Assembly (NCBI GenBank): GCA_040512755.1 | Contig: JBEVEP010000124.1 | Span: forward strand, 1-18,422 | Length of the DNA stretch: 18,422 nucleotides | From: JBEVEP01 sp040512755 | GTDB taxonomy: Bacteria; Pseudomonadota; Alphaproteobacteria; Rhizobiales; Rhizobiaceae | Direction of reading: 5' to 3' | Part shown: positions 1-7,737 of the stretch, piece by piece | Position numbering within the stretch: position 1 is the first letter of the stretch | Layout: every line of letters starts with the position of its first letter | Program-made: the position numbers and the translations under genes | The notes under the pieces: model-generated | What the model saw: the letters and a program-made list of their open reading frames with translations, nothing else | Told to the model about the DNA's origin: nothing | The model's database searches: none

Positions 1-333
1 CAGGCGGTCGAGAGAAGCAATGGGCGGCGGAATGTCGAGGACTGCCGGATCGCCGGGTTCGAAGAGAAGTTCGTCCTCGTCGAACTCCCCAAGCGCCCGG
101 ATCGTGGGCAGGATTGCCGAGCGGCCGCCGGCGAGGTCGACGAACACGCTGCGGAGTTCCCGCGCGGCACGGCGGGTGGGTACGAAGATGGTTGCGGAGG
201 CGAGCGCCAGCGGATCGCCGTCAAATGAGAACCCGGGAACAAGATTTCCAGCGAGGAGCGCCTGGGCGAGGGTCGGCAGAAACGGAACGCCCGCCGGGAT
301 CGAGAAGACCTTACGCGGTTCGCTGGCGGTCAT
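1..333 (-). CDS. addB: AddB, double-strand break repair helicase/nuclease subunit (5' part only)
   Basis: The first 111 codons are visible, and the frame runs off the left edge. The N-terminus (start MTASEPRKVFSIPAG, then PFLPTLAQALL, ATIFVPTRRAAREL and ILPTIRALGEFDEDEL) resembles the alphaproteobacterial AddB N-terminal helicase-like domain. AddB pairs with AddA to process double-strand ends for RecA loading. In related genomes it follows a MurU-type nucleotidyltransferase and precedes addA, which matches this position. The ATG overlaps the stop of the upstream gene by 4 nt (ATGA), so translation is probably coupled. The C-terminal nuclease domain and iron-sulfur cysteines lie outside the window and cannot be checked. 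Family assignment rests on remembered family sequence plus synteny. Confidence 0.85.
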   Translation of the reverse strand, partial: MTASEPRKVFSIPAGVPFLPTLAQALLAGNLVPGFSFDGDPLALASATIFVPTRRAARELRSVFVDLAGGRSAILPTIRALGEFDEDELLFEPGDPAVLDIPPPIASLDRL

Positions 334-1061
334 CGCTCAGCAAGCGCCCTCGCGACCGCCGCCTCTGCCAGTGGAATAGCGTCCGGAGTGCCCACAGTTA
401 TCCAGTGCCCATCCATCTTTACGCCGAATAGCCGGCCAGCTTCGATTGCCTGATCGAAATAAAGGTTCAGCGAATGGGCACCTGCCGGCGCTCCCTCAAA
501 GATTCTTGGGTGGACAATGGCGGCGCCGGCATAGATCACACCTTCCGGCGCACCCGCCGACCGTAACAACCGCCCGTCAGCTGAAAGCAGGAAGTCGCTC
601 TTTCCGTTATGACCGGTCGCTGAATCCAGATCCGCCAGCATCAGCAACATATCCATTCTCGAAGGGTCCCATGCAAGGGCAAGCCTGTCGAGATTTGATC
701 CGTTCCGGTCGATCCAGAAAGTGTCCGCGTTGATAACGAAGAAGGCCTCTCCACCGAGCAACGGCAACGCCTTCGCAACACCGCCGCCGGAATCCAGAAG
801 CTCAACCGATTCATCGGAAATCGATACCACTGGCACCGAACGTCTGGCGACATGCGCGACGATCTGTTCGGGAAAATAATGGACGTTGACGATCGCCCTG
901 GACACTCCGGCTTCGGCCAGACTGTCCAGTCCCCAGTCCAGCAGCGTCTTGCCCGCTACGCGAACCAGCGGCTTTGGAATCGTATCGGTGATTGGCCGCA
1001 TCCGCTTGCCCAACCCGGCGGCAAGCACCATGGCAGCGGCAGGTTTCGCATTCTGCTTCAA
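330..1061 (-). CDS. murU: MurU-like N-acetylmuramate-1-phosphate uridylyltransferase
   Basis: A 243-residue sugar-phosphate nucleotidyltransferase with an intact GT-A-type signature: LAAGLGKRMRPIT at residues 13-25, the catalytic-type lysine in PKPL (Lys30), and the metal-site motif NADTFW at 111-116. The family member next to AmgK makes UDP-MurNAc from MurNAc-1-phosphate in the recycling route that bypasses de novo MurA/MurB. The gene just upstream carries the AmgK kinase that supplies this substrate, which supports MurU over a generic glucose-1-phosphate enzyme. The start is a TTG at 1061, overlapping the upstream TGA as TTGA, with a GAGGAG ribosome site about 7 nt before it. The next in-frame ATG is codon 11, which would cut into the nucleotide-binding loop. 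Substrate specificity is inferred from context. Confidence 0.85.
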   Translation of the reverse strand: MKQNAKPAAAMVLAAGLGKRMRPITDTIPKPLVRVAGKTLLDWGLDSLAEAGVSRAIVNVHYFPEQIVAHVARRSVPVVSISDESVELLDSGGGVAKALPLLGGEAFFVINADTFWIDRNGSNLDRLALAWDPSRMDMLLMLADLDSATGHNGKSDFLLSADGRLLRSAGAPEGVIYAGAAIVHPRIFEGAPAGAHSLNLYFDQAIEAGRLFGVKMDGHWITVGTPDAIPLAEAAVARALAER

Positions 1062-2569
1062 AGGGGACGCTCCTCGAGAAAGCCTGTTTCCTCGTAGAGC
1101 GCGCGCAACCTGGAAAGCGAAGGATGCGTCATCACCCGACGAAGGTAGTCGCGGATACGCGGCAGATGTCTGAGATAGTCGGGCTTGCCATCGCGCCGGT
1201 CGAGGCGGACGAAAATGCCGAGTATCTTGGAATTGCGTTGCGCCGCCAGGATTGCATAAGCCTCGTCGAACCGGTTCCGGTCGAAGGGAGCAAGTTTCTC
1301 GCGCGCGGCAATATAGGCGTCGATGACGGCCCGTTCCAGCTCAGCCGAAATGGTGACGCGCGCGTCCAACGCGATGGAGGCAACGTCGTAAGCAGCCGGA
1401 CCGATCAAGCCGTCCTGGAAATCGACGATCCCCAACCTGTCATGCCCCTTGCGGTCCGCGCGCCAGATGATGTTGGGAGACTGGAAATCGCGATGGACAA
1501 AGCCGCGCTCCTTGTCTTCCAAGAAGTCGAATACAGCATGCCAGGCCGTCCTAAATGCCGCACGCAGTTCAGGTGAGGCGGGATTGCCGAAGATCGCAGG
1601 CACATACCAGTCCAGCAGGAGCTCGACCTCGATCATCATGGCGTCGCGATCGAAAGGCGGAATCCGGTGAACGAAGCCGGGAGCGGCTTCGACCGTGTCA
1701 GGCCACGATTTCGCGTGCATAGCCGCCAGAAGTTCGCCTGCGGCCCGATAGCGCTCTTCGACCGGACGGCCCGCTCTGTCCAGAAAACTGCCGGTCCCAA
1801 GATTCTCGATCAGAAGGAAGCCGCGCTCGAGATCCTGCTCGAGTACTTCAGGAACGGCGACGCCACCTTCCCTGAGCATGCGCGCAATCGCGACGAAAGC
1901 GGTGACCGTCTGTGCCGTATGCGCGATTTCCGCATAAGGCTTGCCGTCGCGAACCGGCGGCCCCAGGATCAGCCGCGGCGAGTTCATGAGGATACGCTCA
2001 GCCTTGTCCGCCACTGTGACGGTCTCGTAGCTTCGCGCAGAGGCATCACCGGCAAAGTAAGCGCGATCCGCGTTTCCCCATCCGGCCTGAGCAAGGAAAT
2101 GCCGGGCAAGGAATGACCGTTCGATCCGCGCAACCGCGGCCTGCGATCCAGTGATCCTCGCGTGCCGCTCTTCGCCTTCATGCGACAGTTCGATCGAGAT
2201 TGTACCGGCAGGCAGGTGGCGGCCGGCCTTTTCCGGCCACTCCACGATCGCGATACCGTGCCGCCCGGCCTCCTCAAATCCGAGTTCGTACAGCTCATCG
2301 ACGGAGGAGAGACGGTAGAGGTCGAAATGCTGGACCGGGATGCGCGCGTCGTAGCCTTGCACCAGCGTGAAAGTTGGGCTCGGAACCTCGAGGACGGGAT
2401 CGGCTGCAAGGGCCCTGATCAGCCCTCGCGCCAGCGTCGTCTTGCCGGCGCCGAGATCGCCTTGCAGCGCCAGAACATCTCCATGGCGGAGTGCGGCGGC
2501 GATATCCTGGCCCAGCAACACCGTTGCACGTTCGTCCGCCAGGCGACGTTCCAGCATCGCTTCGTTCAT
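1058..2569 (-). CDS. tsaE-amgK: TsaE-AmgK fusion: t6A ATPase fused to MurNAc/GlcNAc anomeric kinase
   Basis: A 503-residue two-domain protein. Residues 1 to about 145 are TsaE, the ATPase that supports N6-threonylcarbamoylation of tRNA adenosine 37: P-loop GDLGAGKTT at 37-45, SPTFTLV at 64-70, HFDLYRL at 81-87, IVEWPEKAG at 108-116. From about 160 to the end is an aminoglycoside-phosphotransferase-like kinase: VHRDFQSPN at 358-366 with catalytic-loop Asp361 and Asn366, and IVDFQDG at 381-387 with metal-site Asp383. This half matches AmgK, which phosphorylates the anomeric carbon of MurNAc. The fusion is known in rhizobia; in many other bacteria the genes are separate. The ATG lies 9 nt after the divL stop, and its TGA overlaps the murU start. 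Both active sites look intact. Confidence 0.92.
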   Translation of the reverse strand: MNEAMLERRLADERATVLLGQDIAAALRHGDVLALQGDLGAGKTTLARGLIRALAADPVLEVPSPTFTLVQGYDARIPVQHFDLYRLSSVDELYELGFEEAGRHGIAIVEWPEKAGRHLPAGTISIELSHEGEERHARITGSQAAVARIERSFLARHFLAQAGWGNADRAYFAGDASARSYETVTVADKAERILMNSPRLILGPPVRDGKPYAEIAHTAQTVTAFVAIARMLREGGVAVPEVLEQDLERGFLLIENLGTGSFLDRAGRPVEERYRAAGELLAAMHAKSWPDTVEAAPGFVHRIPPFDRDAMMIEVELLLDWYVPAIFGNPASPELRAAFRTAWHAVFDFLEDKERGFVHRDFQSPNIIWRADRKGHDRLGIVDFQDGLIGPAAYDVASIALDARVTISAELERAVIDAYIAAREKLAPFDRNRFDEAYAILAAQRNSKILGIFVRLDRRDGKPDYLRHLPRIRDYLRRVMTHPSLSRLRALYEETGFLEERPL

Positions 2570-2578
2570 GGACGCGGC

Positions 2579-5128
2579 TTACTCCGCCGCCGCACGCGTG
2601 CGCAAGGGGACCATCGGGAACTGGCAGATGACCGTGGTGCCGCGATCCTTCGCCGAATCGATTCGAACCGTACCCCCATGAAGTTCCACGAAACTTTTGA
2701 CGATCGACATGCCGAGCCCCGCCCCGCGACGCCGGCCGCCATTCGTCCGGGATTCGAAGCGATGAAACACCGTATCGAGCATTTCTGGCGCCATCCCCGG
2801 ACCGTCGTCATGGACGGAGAACTGAATGCTGCCGTCGACATTTTCGCAGGCGAGCGTGATGGTGCTGCCTTCGGGCGCATAGTTGGCCGCGTTGCTGAGA
2901 AGATTGAACAGGACCTGCCGCACGCGGTTCTCGTCGCCGTCAAAGGTCTGAGGCGCACGCGACACATCGACATCCAGCTTTATTCTATGGTCGCGCAAAC
3001 GTTCCGACACGAGATCCGCTGCCGTGCGGATCGTATGGTCGACACGCACCTCGCCGATATCGAGTTCCATGATGCCGGCATCGACGGTCGCAAGGTCCAG
3101 AATGTCGTTGACGATCGTCAGAAGCACCGAGGACGACGAGCCGATATGATCGACATAGTCACGCTGCCGCGGTGTGAGCGGGCCAGTGTCCGGCAGCGCC
3201 AGAAGTTCGGTGAAGCCGATAATGTTGGTCAGCGGCGAGCGTAGCTCATAGGAAACATGCTGCACGAAATCGTTCTTCAGCTTGTCGGCGCGCTGCAACG
3301 CCTCGTTCTTCTCCTTCAGGGCCTTTTCGACATTGGCGCTATCGGTAACGTCAACGAAGGTCATCATCATCTGCCCGTTCGGCAGATGGATGATGGCGTA
3401 GCGCAGAATATTTCCATTCTTGAGTTCGACCTGGCCGTGCCGGTCACGGCGCTCATCGTCGAACCCTGTCACGGTGGCGACGAACCCGCTCCACGGGCTG
3501 TCCTCGGCAAGGATATCGCAGACCGCCTTGATCTCCGAAATATGGGTGCTGGGTCTCACGAAGTCGGGATCGAGCCCCCAGAGACGGGAGAAGGCCGGAT
3601 TGGCCAGTCTCACGCGGCCGTCCGGACCGAAGACGGCCACGCCTTCCGCTAGATTGTCCAGCGTTTCGCCCTGAACGCGCACAGCGGTGTTGTAGCGGCT
3701 TTCAAGATCAATCCTCTCCGTGAGATTGTCGAAGATCCAGGTCACGCCGCCCTTTGGCTGCGGGTTTCCGATGACGCGGATCGTCCGGCCGTCAGGCAGA
3801 TGCCACCAGTGTTCCTGTGATTCGACGGCACGATATGCTGCAAGCACACTCTCCTTCCAGCGTCGCCATTCGGGCTGCTCGGCCAGCTTGCCGTCGGTGC
3901 GCAACCGGTCGAGCAGGATCGCATTGTCGGGGGCGCTCGCCAGGAATTGTGTATCGAGGTCCCACAACTTCTGAAAAGCCTGATTGAAAAAGCTGAGCTT
4001 GCCGTCGGCGTCGAACGTCGCCACGGCGGTCGTCAACTGGTCGAGCGTATCGGCATGGCTTCGAACGGTCCGCTCATATTCCTCGCGCATCCCTTCAATG
4101 ACGCTCATATCGGCCGCAATGCCGGCCGAGCCGCTACCTACCGCGACATCGGTGATCGCATACATCCGCCGGTCTCCCTCGACGACCGTCGACATTGTCT
4201 GCTCAAAAACGGCGTTTCTTGCCTGATGCTTCGTAATGGTATCGCGCGCCTGGCTGCCCAGGAATTCCTTGCCATCGCGAACAGCAATGGCGGCGCTCTC
4301 TGCGTCGACGGCGTTGGAGAAAGCCCGATTGACCCATTTGAGCCGGCCGTCGACGCTGCGCATCCAGAACGGCATCTTCAGCGCGTCAATCAGTCCGAGA
4401 ATGGTTTCATAGTCCGACGCCAGTCGCTGATTCTCGAGTTTCAGGCGCGCCGACACGCGCTGCGCCTCAGACAGGGATACGAAGCGAACGATCACATGCG
4501 CGGCGGTCTTGCGTCCCTGCACTTCCAGCGGCGCAGACTTACTGGTTTCAACCACCACTTCGAACGGCGTTCCCTTCGCTCTCAGGCCAGAGATCGCCTG
4601 TTCAAGCGCCGCTGCCGACCTGGGCGTCAACCATCGCCCAAAAGCCAGGAAGCTGGAGCGTTCTTCAGGGGCGCCAACCTCGGGGGGAAGCGCGCCCACC
4701 ACTTCGGGCTTCGCCTTTTCGCCCGCCCATACGACGACCCGCTGGTCGCGAAGGTTAAGGAGCGCCTCGGATCTCTGGATCGATGCGTTGAGGTCGGACA
4801 CCCGCGCGCGCAGCTCGCTGTTCTCGGCGGCTGTCCGCGCCCGCTCGCGGATCAGCCACACCGCGGAAACCAGCGCAGCACCCATGACGCCCGCAAATAC
4901 CGCCGCCTGCATGACTTCCACTGTGCCGACCGAGAGCCCCACCACGCGGGCGCCGCTCTGGCCCTGCGCCATGGCCGTACTCGAAATTACCGTTGCCCCT
5001 GAAAGGATCGCCGCAAAATGCCGGTCACGCGCGGCCAACGCCCACATCCAGGACCTACGCTGTCCGCTGGAATCGTTTTGGCCGCCGGAGTCGGCGCTTC
5101 CCGCTCGAGGCGGGTTTCTTCCTGGCAT
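2579..5128 (-). CDS. divL: DivL, cell-cycle PAS sensor pseudokinase with tyrosine in the H-box
   Basis: An 849-residue membrane protein. Hydrophobic segments lie near residues 35-54 and 73-93, followed by a helical linker, PAS-like regions at about 240-345, 359-461 and 487-596, a HisKA dimerisation domain at about 616-686 and a HATPase domain at about 733-840. The H-box reads HVSYELRSPL, with Tyr627 (codon 3250-3248, TAT) where ordinary kinases have the phosphorylated histidine. This is the hallmark of Caulobacter DivL, which reads DivK phosphorylation and controls CckA and so CtrA. The ATP-binding motifs remain: N-box NLLSNA, G1 DDGPGM at 774-779, G2 GAGLGMS at 802-808. ATG 5128 was chosen because GAGGA lies just upstream; the frame stays open to 5260, but that extension is arginine/glycine-rich and lacks family character. 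It leads the tsaE-amgK/murU/addB cluster. Confidence 0.92.
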   Translation of the reverse strand: MPGRNPPRAGSADSGGQNDSSGQRRSWMWALAARDRHFAAILSGATVISSTAMAQGQSGARVVGLSVGTVEVMQAAVFAGVMGAALVSAVWLIRERARTAAENSELRARVSDLNASIQRSEALLNLRDQRVVVWAGEKAKPEVVGALPPEVGAPEERSSFLAFGRWLTPRSAAALEQAISGLRAKGTPFEVVVETSKSAPLEVQGRKTAAHVIVRFVSLSEAQRVSARLKLENQRLASDYETILGLIDALKMPFWMRSVDGRLKWVNRAFSNAVDAESAAIAVRDGKEFLGSQARDTITKHQARNAVFEQTMSTVVEGDRRMYAITDVAVGSGSAGIAADMSVIEGMREEYERTVRSHADTLDQLTTAVATFDADGKLSFFNQAFQKLWDLDTQFLASAPDNAILLDRLRTDGKLAEQPEWRRWKESVLAAYRAVESQEHWWHLPDGRTIRVIGNPQPKGGVTWIFDNLTERIDLESRYNTAVRVQGETLDNLAEGVAVFGPDGRVRLANPAFSRLWGLDPDFVRPSTHISEIKAVCDILAEDSPWSGFVATVTGFDDERRDRHGQVELKNGNILRYAIIHLPNGQMMMTFVDVTDSANVEKALKEKNEALQRADKLKNDFVQHVSYELRSPLTNIIGFTELLALPDTGPLTPRQRDYVDHIGSSSSVLLTIVNDILDLATVDAGIMELDIGEVRVDHTIRTAADLVSERLRDHRIKLDVDVSRAPQTFDGDENRVRQVLFNLLSNAANYAPEGSTITLACENVDGSIQFSVHDDGPGMAPEMLDTVFHRFESRTNGGRRRGAGLGMSIVKSFVELHGGTVRIDSAKDRGTTVICQFPMVPLRTRAAAE

Positions 5129-5265
5129 GTCTTGTTCCTCTCCGCCGCCCCAAGGCCGCCTGCGGGTTTCCCCTGGTCCCCTGACCCCGCAGCTTGGGTC
5201 GTCGCGAATCACCTCACTGTACTCGTTGAGCGAATCGACGTGAAGAAGTCGCGTGCGCAAAAAGA

Positions 5266-5294
5266 AAACCGGGCGAAAGTCAATCGCCCGGTTT
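5266..5294 (-). terminator. Intrinsic terminator of ahcY
   Basis: A perfect 11-bp inverted repeat (5266-5276 with 5284-5294, 7-nt loop) lies 28 nt after the ahcY stop codon. Read on the minus strand, the stem AAACCGGGCGA / TCGCCCGGTTT continues into TTTTCTTTTT, a classic rho-independent terminator. It separates ahcY from divL, so divL must have its own promoter in about 5129-5265. Confidence 0.9.
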
Positions 5295-5322
5295 CAATAT
5301 CTTGTAGGCAGCGAAGGAGCGA

Positions 5323-6723
5323 TCAGTACCTATAGTGCTCCGGCTTGAACGGACCTTGTGTCGTAACACCGATATAGGCGGCCTGCTCGGTGCTGAGTTC
5401 GGTCAGCTTCGCACCCAGCTTGTCCAGGTGGAGACGAGCAACTTTCTCATCGAGATGTTTCGGCAGCACATAGACTTCATTCTTGTACTTGCCGACTTTG
5501 GTCCACAGCTCGATCTGGGCCAGAACCTGATTGGTAAAGGATGCCGACATCACGAAGCTCGGATGACCTGTCGCATTTCCGAGATTCAACAATCGGCCTT
5601 CGGACAAAAGGATCATGCGCTTGCCGTCCGGGAAGGTGACCAAATCGACCTGCGGTTTCACATTTGTCCACTTCAGATTGCGCAGTGCTGCGATCTGAAT
5701 CTCATTGTCGAAATGGCCGATATTGCCGACAATCACCATGTCCTTCATGGATCGCATGTGGTCGAGCGTGACCACATCCTTGTTGCCGGTGGTGGTGATC
5801 ACGATGTCGGCGGTCGGCGCCGCGTCTTCGAGGGTGACGACCTCAAAGCCGTCCATGGCAGCCTGGAGCGCGCAGATCGGATCCACTTCCGTGACCTTGA
5901 CGCGCGCTCCTGCGCCGCGCAGCGAGGCCGACGACCCCTTGCCGACATCGCCATAGCCGCAGACCACCGCGACCTTTCCGGCCATCATCGTATCCGTCGC
6001 GCGGCGGATGCCGTCGACCAGAGATTCCTTGCAGCCATACTTGTTGTCAAATTTGGACTTTGTAACCGAGTCGTTGACGTTGATCGCCGGAAACGGCAGC
6101 AACCCCTTCTTCTGCAGCTGGTAGAGCCGATTTACGCCGGTCGTGGTCTCCTCGGTAACGCCGCGGATGGCTTCCTTGTTCTTTGTGAAGAAACCGGGAG
6201 TCGCGGCCATACGCTTCCTGATCTGAGCGAACAGGATTTCCTCTTCCTCGCTGCCCGGCTTGGACAGCACATCCTCGCCTGCTTCAGCGCGCGCGCCGAT
6301 CAGAATGTACATTGTTGCGTCGCCGCCATCGTCGAGAATCATGTTCGACGTTCCGCCGTCAGCCCACTGGAATATCTTGTCGGTGTATTCCCAGTACTCC
6401 TCGAGTGTCTCGCCCTTGACGGCGAATACCGGCGTTCCGCCTGCGGCGATGGCGGCAGCCGCGTGATCTTGCGTCGAGAAGATGTTGCAGGATGCCCAGC
6501 GGACATCTGCACCGAGCGCCTTCAACGTCTCGATCAGCACAGCGGTCTGAATCGTCATGTGAAGCGAGCCCGAGATACGTGCGCCCTTGAGCGGCTGATC
6601 CTTCGCAAACTCATCGCGACAGGCCATCAGGCCTGGCATTTCGGTTTCCGCGATCTCGATCTCCTTGCGGCCCCAGTCGGCAAGTGAGATGTCTGCAACA
6701 ATGTAGTCTTTGCCTGCGGCCAT
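5323..6723 (-). CDS. ahcY: S-adenosylhomocysteine hydrolase (adenosylhomocysteinase)
   Basis: A 466-residue cytosolic enzyme that splits S-adenosylhomocysteine into adenosine and homocysteine, relieving product inhibition of methyltransferases and feeding the methionine cycle. Recognisable blocks include the DYIVADISLADWGRKEI start, LHMTIQTAVLIETL, ILDDGGDATMY, FDNKYGCKESL and the NAD-binding VVCGYGDVGKGSSASL; it ends in the usual FKPEHYRY tail. Length and ending match the rhizobial enzyme. ATG 6723 has GGAG 7 nt before it; an in-frame upstream start at 6768 would add a 15-residue tail foreign to the family. It sits alone between its own terminator and the ptsH end, with a palindromic operator candidate in its leader. 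Confidence 0.97.
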   Translation of the reverse strand: MAAGKDYIVADISLADWGRKEIEIAETEMPGLMACRDEFAKDQPLKGARISGSLHMTIQTAVLIETLKALGADVRWASCNIFSTQDHAAAAIAAGGTPVFAVKGETLEEYWEYTDKIFQWADGGTSNMILDDGGDATMYILIGARAEAGEDVLSKPGSEEEEILFAQIRKRMAATPGFFTKNKEAIRGVTEETTTGVNRLYQLQKKGLLPFPAINVNDSVTKSKFDNKYGCKESLVDGIRRATDTMMAGKVAVVCGYGDVGKGSSASLRGAGARVKVTEVDPICALQAAMDGFEVVTLEDAAPTADIVITTTGNKDVVTLDHMRSMKDMVIVGNIGHFDNEIQIAALRNLKWTNVKPQVDLVTFPDGKRMILLSEGRLLNLGNATGHPSFVMSASFTNQVLAQIELWTKVGKYKNEVYVLPKHLDEKVARLHLDKLGAKLTELSTEQAAYIGVTTQGPFKPEHYRY

Positions 6724-6830
6724 GGTCGTGCTCCGATGCGAAGAGGGGTCTGGCGCCCCGTGGCTCATCCCATCAGGCCGCGCAATTTTCGGTCTGAACT
6801 AACAGATCGCGCCGATCAGGACAATGGGAC

Positions 6831-6846
6831 ATAAAGAAATCTTTAT
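6831..6846. promoter_or_regulatory. Palindromic operator candidate upstream of ahcY
   Basis: ATAAAGA-AA-TCTTTAT is a perfect 7-bp inverted repeat with a 2-nt centre, lying 107 nt before the ahcY start and 31 nt after the ptsH stop. Its size and symmetry suit a dimeric winged-helix repressor. From memory it resembles the site predicted for ArsR-family SAM/SAH-responsive regulators (SamR/SahR type) ahead of methionine-cycle genes in alphaproteobacteria. That family assignment is an inference I could not check. The adjacent 100-nt leader shows no riboswitch fold I could recognise. Confidence 0.5.
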
Positions 6847-6877
6847 TCGTGCATATCCTTCAGCACGGTACCCGCTG

Positions 6878-7171
6878 TCAGATTTCCTCGCCGAAACGTG
6901 AGGTGATGAGGGTTTCGAGCGCTTGCATCACATCAGCGGCTTCGGGGCCGCTCGAGGAGACCCGGATGCGGCAACCCAGGCCAGCGGCAAGCATCATGAG
7001 GCCCATGATCGACGTGCCGCCGACCGTGACGCCATCCTTCTCGACATTGACAAGGGCGTTGAAGCCGCTGACCAGCGACACGAACTTGGCGGAAGCGCGT
7101 GCGTGAAGCCCGCGCTGGTTCACAATCTCGAAATCACGTACGAAGGTCTGATGGCCGTCCACAGCGGTCAT
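6878..7171 (-). CDS. ptsH: HPr, phosphocarrier of a nitrogen-type PTS
   Basis: A 97-residue HPr-fold protein. The active-site segment QRGLHARASAKF places the phosphorylated histidine at residue 23, and GGTSIMGLMML carries the regulatory serine (Ser54, equivalent to Ser46 elsewhere) that HPr kinase modifies. It accepts phosphate from enzyme I and passes it to the EIIA encoded just upstream. The ATG overlaps the EIIA stop by 4 nt (ATGA). Both regulatory residues are intact, consistent with the hprK gene in the same cluster. There is no EIIB or EIIC gene here, so this branch is probably regulatory rather than sugar-transporting. Confidence 0.95.
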   Translation of the reverse strand: MTAVDGHQTFVRDFEIVNQRGLHARASAKFVSLVSGFNALVNVEKDGVTVGGTSIMGLMMLAAGLGCRIRVSSSGPEAADVMQALETLITSRFGEEI

Positions 7172-7569
7172 TTGCTGCTCAACAATTGGCTGGCCACATT
7201 GATGTATTTGCGTCCAGCTGTCTGCGCTTCGCTCAGCGCCGCAGTCATATTGTCACCGGAGCGCACGCTGGAAAGCTTGATGAGCATGGGCAGGTTCATT
7301 CCGGCAATGACCTCTACCCGTCCCGGCTCCATGACGGAAATCGCAAGATTCGACGGCGTGCCGCCAAACATATCGGTCAAAATGACTACGCCGGTACCGC
7401 TGTCGGCGCGAGCCACCGCTTCCACAATATCCCGCCGCCGAACTTCCATGTCGTCATCCGCCCCGATCGCCACGGTTTCGAGTTTTTCCTGTGGCCCGAC
7501 GACGTGCTCCACGGCGTTACGGAATTCCTCGGCCAGCTGACCGTGCGTCACAAGCACGAGTCCAATCAT
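7168..7569 (-). CDS. PTS EIIA component, mannose/fructose-type fold
   Basis: A 133-residue single-domain EIIA of the mannose family. It opens MIGLVLVTHGQLAEEF with the phosphorylation-site histidine at residue 9, and carries ILTDMFGGTPSNLA, the conserved loop near the active site. It takes phosphate from HPr. In rhizobia and Brucella this orphan EIIA-Man acts as a regulatory output of the PTS-Ntr, as no matching IIB/IIC is found. The ATG at 7569 has GGGAG about 10 nt upstream. A 168-nt gap separates it from hprK, larger than the other joints in this cluster, so a second transcription start is possible. Confidence 0.93.
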   Translation of the reverse strand: MIGLVLVTHGQLAEEFRNAVEHVVGPQEKLETVAIGADDDMEVRRRDIVEAVARADSGTGVVILTDMFGGTPSNLAISVMEPGRVEVIAGMNLPMLIKLSSVRSGDNMTAALSEAQTAGRKYINVASQLLSSK

Positions 7570-7646
7570 TCTGCTTTGGCTCCCGTCATGGCCCTTTGGC
7601 GCATCATTATTGCTGCTCTTCCGGCTGTCCGGGCGGCAAGAGCGCT

Positions 7647-7677
7647 ATCTTGTCGACGCGCGATCCGTTGACAAGAT
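7647..7677. repeat. Inverted repeat in the hprK-EIIA gap
   Basis: ATCTTGTC (7647-7654) pairs with GACAAGAT (7670-7677) across 15 nt; on the plus-strand reading the stem extends inward to 11 positions with one G-U. It lies in the only sizeable gap of the chvI-ptsH cluster, 60 nt after hprK and about 78 nt before EIIA. No T-tract follows on either strand, so it is not an obvious terminator; it could be a processing site or an operator. Confidence 0.4.
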
Positions 7678-7737
7678 GATTCTTGCAATGGGAATGGCCA
7701 TTTTGACGCATTTCTTTGAGCGTACGGCGCAGGTCTC

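Noticed and set aside
2162..3244. 360-codon plus-strand frame opposite divL and tsaE-amgK
   Set aside because: Arginine/histidine-rich shadow of well-supported genes, crossing the boundary between two of them.
3947..5002. 351-codon plus-strand frame opposite divL
   Set aside because: Antisense to the PAS region of divL, low-complexity basic composition, no family features.
5129..5260. N-terminal extension of divL to 5260
   Set aside because: The extra 44 residues are Arg/Gly/Pro-rich, and a good ribosome site precedes ATG 5128.
5335..6687. 450-codon open frame on the plus strand opposite ahcY
   Set aside because: Fully antisense to a clear ahcY; it has no recognisable domain and is explained by GC-biased third positions.
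6724..6830. SAH or SAM riboswitch in the ahcY leader
   Set aside because: I could not recognise a known riboswitch core; the palindrome further upstream is a simpler explanation for control. A covariance-model search (Rfam SAH, SAM-II, SAM-V) would settle it.
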